A DNA stretch of 13,502 nucleotides from an uncultured Eubacteriales bacterium. GTDB taxonomy: Bacteria; Bacillota; Clostridia; Christensenellales; CAG-917. The stretch is from NCBI GenBank assembly GCA_900551145.1, contig URUQ01000023.1, forward strand, positions 1 to 13,502. Reading direction: 5' to 3'. Each line of letters begins with the position of its first letter. Within the stretch, counting starts at the first letter, position 1. The position numbers and the translations under genes are program-made. The notes under the pieces were generated by a model that was given only the letters and a program-made list of their open reading frames with translations, did no database searches and was not told the DNA's origin. Shown here piece by piece: positions 6,924 through 13,456 of this stretch.

Positions 6924-6939
6924 TAGGAAATATATCCTA
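6924..6939. promoter_or_regulatory. Palindromic candidate operator
   Basis: TAGGAAATATATCCTA is a 16-bp dyad with 14 symmetric positions. It lies about 20-35 bases downstream of the minus-strand -10 box, a usual place for a repressor site. The binding factor is unknown; the neighbouring LuxR-type regulator is a candidate. Confidence 0.4.
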
Positions 6940-6949
6940 TACCTTTATT

Positions 6950-6965
6950 GTATAAATCACTATAC
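6950..6965. promoter_or_regulatory. Dyad overlapping the minus-strand -10 box
   Basis: GTATA-N6-TATAC is a perfect 5-bp half-site dyad that covers the -10 element and the probable transcription start of the binding-protein gene. It could be an operator, but part of the symmetry comes from the -10 box itself. Confidence 0.3.
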
Positions 6966-6987
6966 CATAACAATGATAAATTTTCAA
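6959..6987 (-). promoter_or_regulatory. Sigma-70-type promoter of the binding-protein/regulator operon
   Basis: Read on the minus strand: -35 TTGAAA (6987-6982), a 17-base spacer, and -10 TATAGT (6964-6959) preceded by TGG, an extended -10. Each box has five of six consensus bases. It points at the lipoprotein gene and implies a leader of roughly 195 bases. Confidence 0.68.
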
Positions 6988-7006
6988 GAATTGTCGATAA
7001 AAATTT

Positions 7007-7034
7007 CTCGGCAAACCGAGGGCGAAACTCGCCC
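7007..7034 (+). other. Two adjacent hairpins in the 5' region of the secreted-protein pseudogene
   Basis: CTCGG/CCGAG (7007-7020) and GGGCGA/TCGCCC (7020-7034) stand side by side with 3-4 base loops, 30 bases before the ATG at 7064. They lack a T-tract and would sit in the mRNA leader; a role in mRNA stability is possible. Confidence 0.35.
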
Positions 7035-7063
7035 TAAAACAACATCGAAGGAAGGAACCTAAT

Positions 7064-7603
7064 ATGAAACAAACATTGATAAAAACAAGACTATCGATGA
7101 CGCTTCTTGTGGTATGTTTTGTGCTTATGCTCGGCATTGTATTTGCAAGCACGACTTTTGCAGCATATGCGGTAGGAGAAGACGGAACAGCGCCGACAAT
7201 CGTCAAAACAGGCGGTAATGACGTTGATAGAAAAACCCATATGGGCAAACTTCCTAATGCATTGAAGGGCGTAGAATACAAGGCGAAAGACGGTAGCAAC
7301 TACAAAATTGAGGCTACTGGAACAGAACCGTTCACTTTTAGTGCGAATAAATCGGAAGAAGGCTACGGCTGTATATGAAGATAAGTCTTCGGGCGGTGGC
7401 GAAATCACCCCGCCTGCCAAAAAGGACGGACTTTCGGGCGGACAAATTGCAGGTATCGTAATCGGACGTTGCTGTTTGCAGGAATCGGCGGATTTGCAAT
7501 CTTCTGGTTTGCGATCAAGAAAAAGAACTTCAAAGACCTCGGCGAGGCATTTAAGCGCAAGTGCGAGGAGTTGAAGAACAAGAGCAAAAAGAATAAAGAC
7601 TGA
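7064..7603 (+). pseudogene. Small secreted/tail-anchored surface protein, broken by two frameshifts
   Basis: Good start: AAGGAAGGA ends 7 bases before the ATG, and the protein opens with a signal peptide (MKQTLIKTR, a hydrophobic run, then FASTTFAAYA). The first frame stops at 7378 after 104 codons. Removing one G near 7361-7362 (GAAGAAGGCTAC) restores ATAVYEDKSSGGGEITPPAKK and GLSGGQIAGIVIG; a base missing near 7466 then returns the reading to the first frame, giving AGIGGFAIFWFAIKKKNF and a Lys-rich end that stops at 7603. The second break is clear from comparison with the intact tail at 2986-3090. Repaired, it would be about 179 residues: signal peptide, short extracellular part, Gly-rich linker and membrane anchor. 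That is short for this type, so the middle may also be deleted. The two indels cancel each other, so sequence error is an alternative to decay. Function unknown. Confidence 0.68.
7428..7531 (+). repeat. C-terminal anchor repeat, copy 2
   Basis: This stretch matches 2986-3090 with one missing base near 7466 and about ten substitutions. The missing base causes the second frameshift of the surrounding pseudogene. Confidence 0.8.
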
Positions 7604-7604
7604 C

Positions 7605-7632
7605 AAAATCGGTACTTTATGTGCCGTATTTT
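7605..7632 (+). terminator. Terminator-like hairpin after the pseudogene
   Basis: CGGTAC and GTGCCG (one G-T wobble) with loop TTTAT, extended by A/T pairs AAAAT with ATTTT across a one-base bulge. It lies directly after the stop codon, and the right arm supplies a short T-run. It is moderately convincing. Confidence 0.45.
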
Positions 7633-7648
7633 GCCTTGAAAAGTACGC

Positions 7649-7668
7649 ATTTTGCAATAATGCAAAAT
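7649..7668. repeat. Perfect 8-bp inverted repeat
   Basis: ATTTTGCA and TGCAAAAT pair around ATAA. It lies 75 bases before the next gene and is a hairpin or a regulatory dyad; nothing else identifies it. Confidence 0.4.
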
Positions 7669-7743
7669 TGATTTCACATCGCCAATCCCAAACGCGATTT
7701 GAAATATATGAATCAAAAACAATCTAATCAAAAGGAGAAAACC

Positions 7744-7826
7744 ATGAAAAGAAAATCACTGTTCACTATTTTGGCGATAGCGTTGATGCTTGTTTTGTCG
7801 CTCTCGGTGCTTACCGCTTGCAACAA
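7744..7826 (+). repeat. Signal-peptide direct repeat, copy 1
   Basis: These 83 bases, from the ATG through the lipobox Cys codon, match 8810-8892 with only three substitutions. The sequence after the match differs between the two genes. Confidence 0.9.
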
Positions 7827-8709
7827 GGACGGAAAACACAACTTTTCGGAAGAATGGAGCAACGACGAAACTCATCATTGGCACGCGTGCGCAGACAAGG
7901 GCTGCAAGGAAACCAAAGACAAAGCCGAGCACTCCTGGGATGGCGGCAACGTGACTGTTGAGCCTACCACGGAAAAAGAAGGCACTATGGTTTACACCTG
8001 CACGGTCTGCCGCAGAGAAAAGACCGAGAAGATTGATAAACTTGTTGCCGAAACAGAATATACTATAACTTTTGACAGCAAAGGCGGCAGCGCGGTACAA
8101 CCCGTTAAGGCAAGCGCAGGCGCGGCGATTACGGCTCCTGCCGCTCCCACCAAAGACGGTTTTGTTTTTGCAGGCTGGTATGAAAGCACGGATGGCGGCG
8201 TAACGCTTTCCGACACGGCATTCAGTTTTGCATATATGCCGGCAAGAGTTTTCACGCTTTACGCAAAGTGGGCGACTGCCGACATCAAGGGCAAGACTTT
8301 CAATAAAGTCGACGCAACCGTCGAGTGGGAGTCCGAAGCCGTCAAGCAAGCGATTCTCGCGGAAATGGAAATGACGGAAGAACAGTTTATACAAACTCAT
8401 AAGGCATCAATAATTACGCTCGTTTTTGCGGCGGATAAAGATTCCGTGTCGGTGACTTTTGATCAAAACCCGGGCGAAGAAGACGATAAAGGCAAAGGCA
8501 TCGGAACGCTGTTGTACAGGATTAAAGGCTCTGCTATCGTGTTCTATGACAGCCAAGAAGATATGGAAAAAGAAATCCCCGCGCACAAATACGGATTGCT
8601 TGCCGGCTCAACGTTTGAGTTGTCAGCAGATAAAACGACCATTATACAGAGCAATATCCAATCGGGAATGGGAACGATTAAATATAAGTATAGCGTTGTG
8701 GTAAAATAA
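7744..8709 (+). CDS. Surface lipoprotein with His/Cys module and Listeria-Bacteroides repeat
   Basis: 321 residues. The lipoprotein signal MKRKSLFTILAIALMLVLSL ends in LTAC (C26). Residues 27-98 form a His/Cys module: HHWHAC (44-49) with C54, then TCTVC (C86, C89), a layout that could bind a metal. Residues 106-177 form a Listeria-Bacteroides (Flg_new-type) repeat: ITFDSKGGSAVQP...DGFVFAGWYES...LYAKW. The rest (180-321) is a beta-rich domain beginning GKTF that I do not recognise by name; small lipoproteins of this type often end in a lipocalin-like barrel, which is a guess here. The start is fixed by AAAGGAG at 7731-7737, 6 bases before the ATG, rather than the in-frame ATG at 7699. It is the first of three lipoprotein genes in a row and probably a surface adhesion or binding protein; the function is not shown by the sequence. 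Confidence 0.85.
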   Translation: MKRKSLFTILAIALMLVLSLSVLTACNKDGKHNFSEEWSNDETHHWHACADKGCKETKDKAEHSWDGGNVTVEPTTEKEGTMVYTCTVCRREKTEKIDKLVAETEYTITFDSKGGSAVQPVKASAGAAITAPAAPTKDGFVFAGWYESTDGGVTLSDTAFSFAYMPARVFTLYAKWATADIKGKTFNKVDATVEWESEAVKQAILAEMEMTEEQFIQTHKASIITLVFAADKDSVSVTFDQNPGEEDDKGKGIGTLLYRIKGSAIVFYDSQEDMEKEIPAHKYGLLAGSTFELSADKTTIIQSNIQSGMGTIKYKYSVVVK

Positions 8710-8809
8710 TCCGACAAAGGCATACAAACACAACAAACAACGGTTTTAGAACGCAATTCTCGATTTGCGGTTTGAAATAAATCAATTTAGAAAAAAGGAG
8801 ACGAAAACC

Positions 8810-8892
8810 ATGAAAAGAAAATCACTGTTCACTATTTTGGCGATAGCGTTGATGTTTGTTTTGTCGCTTTCGGTTCTTACCGCTTGCAACAA
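8810..8892 (+). repeat. Signal-peptide direct repeat, copy 2
   Basis: This copy is nearly identical to 7744-7826. The AAAACC just before each ATG and a looser GCGRTTTGAAATA block further upstream are also shared, so the duplication includes part of the leader. Confidence 0.9.
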
Positions 8893-10993
8893 AAATAAAC
8901 ATGAGTTTTCAAGCAAATGGAAGTTTGACGAAACAAATCACTGGCACGAATGCACCACGAAGCAGCACACCGACACGACGGAGAAAACCCCGCACGTGTT
9001 CACGTGGACAGAAAAAACGCCCGCAGGCTTTCACACGGACAAAGTCGAAAAGGGCGTATGTGAATGCGGATACGAAACCGAAAGGACAATTTCCGACACC
9101 GCAACGCACACTTACGGCGAGGAATGGAAAAAAGACGAGTCGGGACACTGGCACGAATCGACCTGTGACGCAACGGCTCCCACGCATGACGTAATAAAGG
9201 GCAATTTCGCCGCGCATACCTTTGACGAAGAAATTGTGAAAGAAGCGGACTACGGCGTGGTCGGCGAAAAGAAATTCACCTGCACGGTATGCGAATACAG
9301 CTATACCGAAGCAATCGACGCACTTGGCGCAAAAGACAACGAAATTAAACTTGCAGAAGGCAAAACGCTTGGCAAGGAATATGACGGAGAAGTTCTTGCG
9401 ATTACGAAAGACGATTTCGTAATTGAAGGCAATCGCGTACCCACAATTATGTTCAAGGCAAAAGGCGCGGACGACAATACTTACGCCGCAACCGCCCCGA
9501 AGAAAGCCGGCGAATATATCGTCAATGTCAGCGTAGAAGGCACGGCAGAGTGGAAATCCGCGACAAAAACTTTTGACTTTGCAATCACCCCCATGGTAAT
9601 CAGCGTTGACTGGGAGCCTCCATACAATAATTCAAATGTTTTCTCAGGCGAACCCGCCGAATTGCTTACAGGCGACGAAGCAATGATTACCGTTACAATG
9701 GAAAGTGCCAACGTCGGCGCGGCAGTCCAAAGCTTTGAAATCACCGGAAAAGATGCGGGCAATTACAGCCTTGCAATAGAAAACGTCAACGTGGACATCG
9801 TCAAAGCAGACATCGTCGACTTTACAATCAGCAATGCAGACGCATTCAATAATCTTGTTATCGGCGCACAGAGTATCCCCGATCCCACAACAAATTACGT
9901 TGAAATCGGCACCGGTTACGGCGAAAGGACTATCTTCTGGGAACAAGAACTTGAAAATGGCGTTTGGAGTCGTAACCTTACAAAAGAAGAAGTAATAAAC
10001 TTTAAAACGGGAACGTTCCGAGTACACATTAAATATGCGGAAGGTGCCAACTACAATTTCGGAGACACGTTCGTCAAATTCACTATGAAGGCGAAATCAA
10101 GAACGCTTACCGTCAAGAGCATTGAAGATAAAACGTACGACGGAAAGCAAGTGGCGAACTTCACCTATGAAAACCTAGTTTACAAATTAAGCACCCCTTC
10201 AATTGAAGGCGGCGTAGAAAATATCACGCCTATTTCTTCCGGCGAAAAATACGTCGAGTTCCGTGAAGTTGGCGGAGAATGGGGAAGAAATTTGAACGCC
10301 GCCAACGTTCTCACGAACGCAGCCGAGTATGAATACCGCATCGGCGTCACGGCAACGGACGAATGGGCGGAAGCGGTTTCCGAAATAAAGACTTTCACCA
10401 TCAAACCGTATGAGTTCGTGCTCAAACTTGGTTACGGTCCTAACCAAAACACTCTGTCGAATGATGGCGGCAAAACGTTTTTACTCGGACAATACGATAA
10501 TCTTATCGAAGGTCAGAAAATCCAACTTTGGCTTAACAACGAAAAAGCAGGGTTGCAAACCAACGGTTCTAAGCTTGTCCCTGACCAGAAAAAGAAGGTA
10601 ACGATTGATTGCTTCTTCCTTAAAATAGCAAACATTACGAACCCTGTTATGGAAAACTACAAAATCGTTACCAAATCCCCATCCGTAACGACAGTTGAGA
10701 TTACGGTTGTTGAGAAGTTAACCGAAAAGTCAACTTCCGGTCCGATCCAAATCGTAGAAGCGGAAGAAAAAAGGATTTACGCGACTGTTGAAAAGGGATA
10801 CTTCCAGGTCGGACAAACGGTTGAGATTTACAAGAAGGATGGCACAAAAGTGGGCGAAGCCACGATTACAGAAATCATAGCCGGAGGCACAACAAGCGCA
10901 AGTGGTTTCGCAATTCCTTCCGACGGTAGAGTTATTATAAAACTTGATAAGGATCCCGGTGATATATTGGGTGGCAAAATCGTAGAAAAATAA
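8810..10993 (+). CDS. Large multidomain surface lipoprotein with an EF-Tu-domain-2-like C-terminus
   Basis: 727 residues. The signal peptide is almost identical to that of the preceding lipoprotein (LTAC, C26). Residues 30-170 hold His/Cys modules (HWHEC at 44-48, CECG at 84-87, HWHESTC at 113-119, CTVC at 158-161). From about 170 to 640 come successive Ig-like/MBG-type beta modules, recognisable by KEYDG...KKAGEYIVNVSVEG (189-244), GKDAGNYSLAIENV (313-326) and KTYDGKQ (441-447). The last 80 residues (646-725) differ: RIYATVEKGYFQVGQTVEIY...VGEATITEI...VIIKLDKDPGDILGGKIV resembles the beta-barrel of elongation factor domain 2. AAAAAAGGAG precedes the ATG by 9 bases, and the upstream in-frame ATG at 8765 lacks a ribosome site. 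It lies 100 bases after the first lipoprotein with no clear terminator between. It is likely a cell-surface structural or adhesive protein; the ligand is unknown. Confidence 0.83.
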   Translation: MKRKSLFTILAIALMFVLSLSVLTACNKNKHEFSSKWKFDETNHWHECTTKQHTDTTEKTPHVFTWTEKTPAGFHTDKVEKGVCECGYETERTISDTATHTYGEEWKKDESGHWHESTCDATAPTHDVIKGNFAAHTFDEEIVKEADYGVVGEKKFTCTVCEYSYTEAIDALGAKDNEIKLAEGKTLGKEYDGEVLAITKDDFVIEGNRVPTIMFKAKGADDNTYAATAPKKAGEYIVNVSVEGTAEWKSATKTFDFAITPMVISVDWEPPYNNSNVFSGEPAELLTGDEAMITVTMESANVGAAVQSFEITGKDAGNYSLAIENVNVDIVKADIVDFTISNADAFNNLVIGAQSIPDPTTNYVEIGTGYGERTIFWEQELENGVWSRNLTKEEVINFKTGTFRVHIKYAEGANYNFGDTFVKFTMKAKSRTLTVKSIEDKTYDGKQVANFTYENLVYKLSTPSIEGGVENITPISSGEKYVEFREVGGEWGRNLNAANVLTNAAEYEYRIGVTATDEWAEAVSEIKTFTIKPYEFVLKLGYGPNQNTLSNDGGKTFLLGQYDNLIEGQKIQLWLNNEKAGLQTNGSKLVPDQKKKVTIDCFFLKIANITNPVMENYKIVTKSPSVTTVEITVVEKLTEKSTSGPIQIVEAEEKRIYATVEKGYFQVGQTVEIYKKDGTKVGEATITEIIAGGTTSASGFAIPSDGRVIIKLDKDPGDILGGKIVEK

Positions 10994-11022
10994 CTTAAAA
11001 GTTATTATCTGATCAAAATAAC
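10991..11022 (+). promoter_or_regulatory. Overlapping alternative hairpins at the stop codon
   Basis: TAACTT/AAGTTA (10991-11004) and GTTATT/AATAAC (11001-11022) share bases, so only one can form at a time. The first includes the stop codon. This may be chance in AT-rich DNA. Confidence 0.25.
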
Positions 11023-11024
11023 GG

Positions 11025-11050
11025 ATAAGCGGGCGTAAAAACCCGCTTAT
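11025..11050 (+). terminator. Hairpin between the second and third lipoprotein genes
   Basis: ATAAGCGGG and CCCGCTTAT form a perfect 9-bp stem around an 8-base loop, 31 bases after the stop. No T-run follows on the plus strand, so termination may be partial. The ribosome site of the next gene begins 17 bases later. Confidence 0.5.
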
Positions 11051-11079
11051 TCGTGTCGTGTTCTATAAAGGAGACATCA

Positions 11080-13365
11080 ATGAAGAAAAAATCATTACTT
11101 TTCTTTGCGCTTGCGCTTGCGTTGTCGCTGTGTCTTACGCTGGTCGCTTGCGGCGATAAAAACGGAGAAGTAAGCAAACTGACTGCCGAAAGCGGCATTA
11201 CCGCGGAGGGCGTGTTTGAAAGCGACTCCGTGCTGAGCAGCATACATCATTCTGCGGACAGCGAGCAAGGCAAGGCGGCTATTTCGGCAATCAATAAGCC
11301 GTACGACAGCGCACGCGTTGCCGTATTCGACATTACCCTTACCAAAGACGGCGAAAAGGTGCAACCGAGCGGCAAGGTCAGAATCACCATGCCGAAACCG
11401 TTTGAGTCTGACGGTTACGTTACCTATCACGTCAAGGGCGATAACACGGTAGAGGAACTCGCAACGACGGCAGACGGCAACAATATTTACTTTGAAACGA
11501 CGAGTTTTTCGTATTTTGTCGTTGCGGGCCTGGTAAATGCCGATCAACAGCATATACACAGTTATGTCGAAAAAGTTACCGACAGAAACCTTGTGGACAA
11601 TGCAACATGCCAAAGGAAGGCTGTGTATAGGCTTGTTTGCAGTATTTGCGGCAGTCTGGGCAGAGAAACCTTTGAATACGGCGAACTTGCCGATCATAAC
11701 CTGCGCGAAGAAAAAGGTTACGATCCCCGATGCGAAAAAGACGGACTTACCCACGGCAAACGTTGCATAAATCCGGGATGTACTTATACCGAGCAGAAGC
11801 CGATACCCGCTATCGGACACGATATGCAGGACGTTGCCGCAAAAGAGCCGACTTGCACCGAAATCGGCTGGAAAGCGTACAAAAGATGTGAGCATTATTG
11901 CGGAAAAACCGAAGGGTACGAGGAAATACCCGCCACGGGGCATAATTTGTCCATAACCGTGCCGCGCGTTGAGCCGACTTGCGAGAGGTGGGGCAACGAG
12001 GAGTATTTAAAATGTTCCAACGAGGGGTGCGATTATTACACCGATTATAATGGTTTGCCCGCTCTCGGACACGATTTGCAATGGCACGATCCGTACGACG
12101 CAACCTGCACCGAGGACGGGTATTGGAGAGGCTATTCCACCTGCAATCGCGAAGGTTGCGACTACAACACAAAGGGGGATAGATACGTCGAAAAGGCTCT
12201 CGGACACCTTCTCAAACACCACGAAGCAAAAGAACCCGATTGCTTGCCCGGCTGGGAGGAATACGACGAATGTCAGCGCGAGGGTTGCGATTATAATACG
12301 AAAGTGGAAATCCCCGCCAACGGCAAGCATAGTTACGTTTGCGACGTTTGTACCACCTGCAACGAGCTTAATCCCGTTCGTTACACGCGCGACGGCGACT
12401 ATATCTATTTCGGCCACTGGCCGCAAACCTTAGAGCGCGACGAAAACGTCGTTGCGAAACTCAACGAAATGGCAGGGACGCCACCCCTTCCGCGTGATAA
12501 TGCAAATCCTTATAATTGGGAAAGTCACGAGGGTACTACTTATATGTGGCAAAAAATAGTTATATATAACGGCACGAAATACCTCGGCGTCCAAATGAAC
12601 GACTATCGCGCGTCGGGGATTGATGCTCTGTACGATAAAATTACGGACAACGGCTATTACAAATTAAACGTATACTGGTTTAAGTATGAACCGATAAAGT
12701 GGAGAATCCTCACGACAAACGAGAATTCCGCTTTTATTATGAGCGATATTGCTTTGGATTTCTTTTCGATGCAGCCCGACAGAAAGAGCGAGATTCGTGA
12801 CGACTTACTTGCTTCGTACAACAATTCGCCGGGTGTCCCGGACGGAATTTACGCCAACAACTGGGAATATAGTTTCATACGCAGTTGGCTTAACGAGACC
12901 TTCTACAACGAGGTTTTCAACGACTTGCAAAAGGAAATCATACAAACCACGCACCTCGACAACAGCGCGAGAAGCTGTAATCCGAACGAGTACCCGAACT
13001 ATTACGGCTACGGGGAAAACGCAGGGAAAAACAAGTATGCAGACCAATGCAAAGATACGGACGATAAGATATTCTTGTTGTCTTTGCGAGACGTTACCAC
13101 CACGGCGTACGGATTTAATAAGGACGTATTAGCGGAAGATCCCGCAAGAAACCTGCAAGCATCCGATTTTGCTAAATTCCACGGGGTATCGATGGGTAAC
13201 ACCCAAAAGGATTATGTTACCTGGTACACTCGCTCGCCCTCTCTCGCCGTCGGCAATCAGGGATACACGACCTTCGTTCTGTACAGGGATAATAAAGGCG
13301 TTATAAATTCCCCGAACCTTGTCGCGGAAGGCGGCGTCGTCCCCGCGCTCTGGATAACACTGTAA
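11080..13365 (+). CDS. Lipoprotein with six Cys/His repeats and a DUF6273-like C-terminal domain
   Basis: 761 residues. Lipoprotein signal ending LVAC (C24). Residues 31-152 form an N-terminal beta-rich domain (TAEGVFESDS...KVRITMPKPFE...FSYFVVAGLV). Residues 158-428 are six repeats of 41-46 residues with the pattern GH...PTC...G...YxxC...GCxY...IPAxGH, seen from His 160, 206, 247, 288, 331 and 376; each carries three or four Cys and a conserved His. Residues about 434-761 match the DUF6273 type: DGDYIYFGHWPQT, WFKYEPIKWRIL (533-544), SDIALDF, FIRSWLNETFYNEVF (599-613), KEIIQTT, WYTRSPS (715-721) and a final VVPALWITL. The start is supported by AAAGGAG at 11067-11073, 6 bases before the ATG, against an in-frame ATG at 11053. 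The domain is common in secreted Clostridial proteins and has no settled function; a surface role is inferred. The gene is complete and followed by a terminator. Confidence 0.86.
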   Translation: MKKKSLLFFALALALSLCLTLVACGDKNGEVSKLTAESGITAEGVFESDSVLSSIHHSADSEQGKAAISAINKPYDSARVAVFDITLTKDGEKVQPSGKVRITMPKPFESDGYVTYHVKGDNTVEELATTADGNNIYFETTSFSYFVVAGLVNADQQHIHSYVEKVTDRNLVDNATCQRKAVYRLVCSICGSLGRETFEYGELADHNLREEKGYDPRCEKDGLTHGKRCINPGCTYTEQKPIPAIGHDMQDVAAKEPTCTEIGWKAYKRCEHYCGKTEGYEEIPATGHNLSITVPRVEPTCERWGNEEYLKCSNEGCDYYTDYNGLPALGHDLQWHDPYDATCTEDGYWRGYSTCNREGCDYNTKGDRYVEKALGHLLKHHEAKEPDCLPGWEEYDECQREGCDYNTKVEIPANGKHSYVCDVCTTCNELNPVRYTRDGDYIYFGHWPQTLERDENVVAKLNEMAGTPPLPRDNANPYNWESHEGTTYMWQKIVIYNGTKYLGVQMNDYRASGIDALYDKITDNGYYKLNVYWFKYEPIKWRILTTNENSAFIMSDIALDFFSMQPDRKSEIRDDLLASYNNSPGVPDGIYANNWEYSFIRSWLNETFYNEVFNDLQKEIIQTTHLDNSARSCNPNEYPNYYGYGENAGKNKYADQCKDTDDKIFLLSLRDVTTTAYGFNKDVLAEDPARNLQASDFAKFHGVSMGNTQKDYVTWYTRSPSLAVGNQGYTTFVLYRDNKGVINSPNLVAEGGVVPALWITL

Positions 13366-13391
13366 GTTTGTGCACGAGCTACAAAGCAAAC

Positions 13392-13422
13392 GAGCCGTCT
13401 TTTTTGACGGCTCTATATTTTT
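13392..13422 (+). terminator. Intrinsic terminator of the lipoprotein cluster
   Basis: GAGCCGTC and GACGGCTC form an 8-bp GC-rich stem with loop TTTTTT, followed by TATATTTTTG. An outer pair GCTACAAA (13378-13385) with TTTGTAGC can extend the fold. It begins 27 bases after the stop codon. Confidence 0.85.
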
Positions 13423-13456
13423 GTAGCCTTTAGCGACAATAAATCACCACTTGAAG

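Larger units (their letters stand above)
6756..7063. other. Divergent intergenic region with long leader of the binding-protein gene
   Basis: 308 bases between the minus-strand binding-protein start and the plus-strand gene at 7064. It carries the minus promoter (6959-6987), two dyads (6924-6939 and 6950-6965), and, inside the roughly 195-base minus-strand leader, a hairpin CCCTACC/GGTAGGG (6837-6863 region) followed by A- and T-rich runs. On the plus strand two back-to-back hairpins (7007-7034) precede the gene at 7064. No convincing plus-strand promoter was found and no protein gene is supported. Confidence 0.55.

Noticed and set aside
11095..11943. Minus-strand open frame of 282 codons opposite the third lipoprotein.
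   Set aside because: The plus strand has a signal peptide, conserved repeats and a complete domain; the opposite frame has no start signal and no recognisable content.
11551..12366. CRISPR-like or satellite tandem repeats.
   Set aside because: The periodicity is in the protein (41-46 residues) and the DNA copies are too diverged; there are no identical repeats with unique spacers anywhere in the window.
12382..13365. Target gene of a diversity-generating retroelement, suggested by the C-type-lectin-like ending of the DUF6273-like domain.
   Set aside because: No reverse transcriptase, accessory gene or near-identical template repeat is present in the window.
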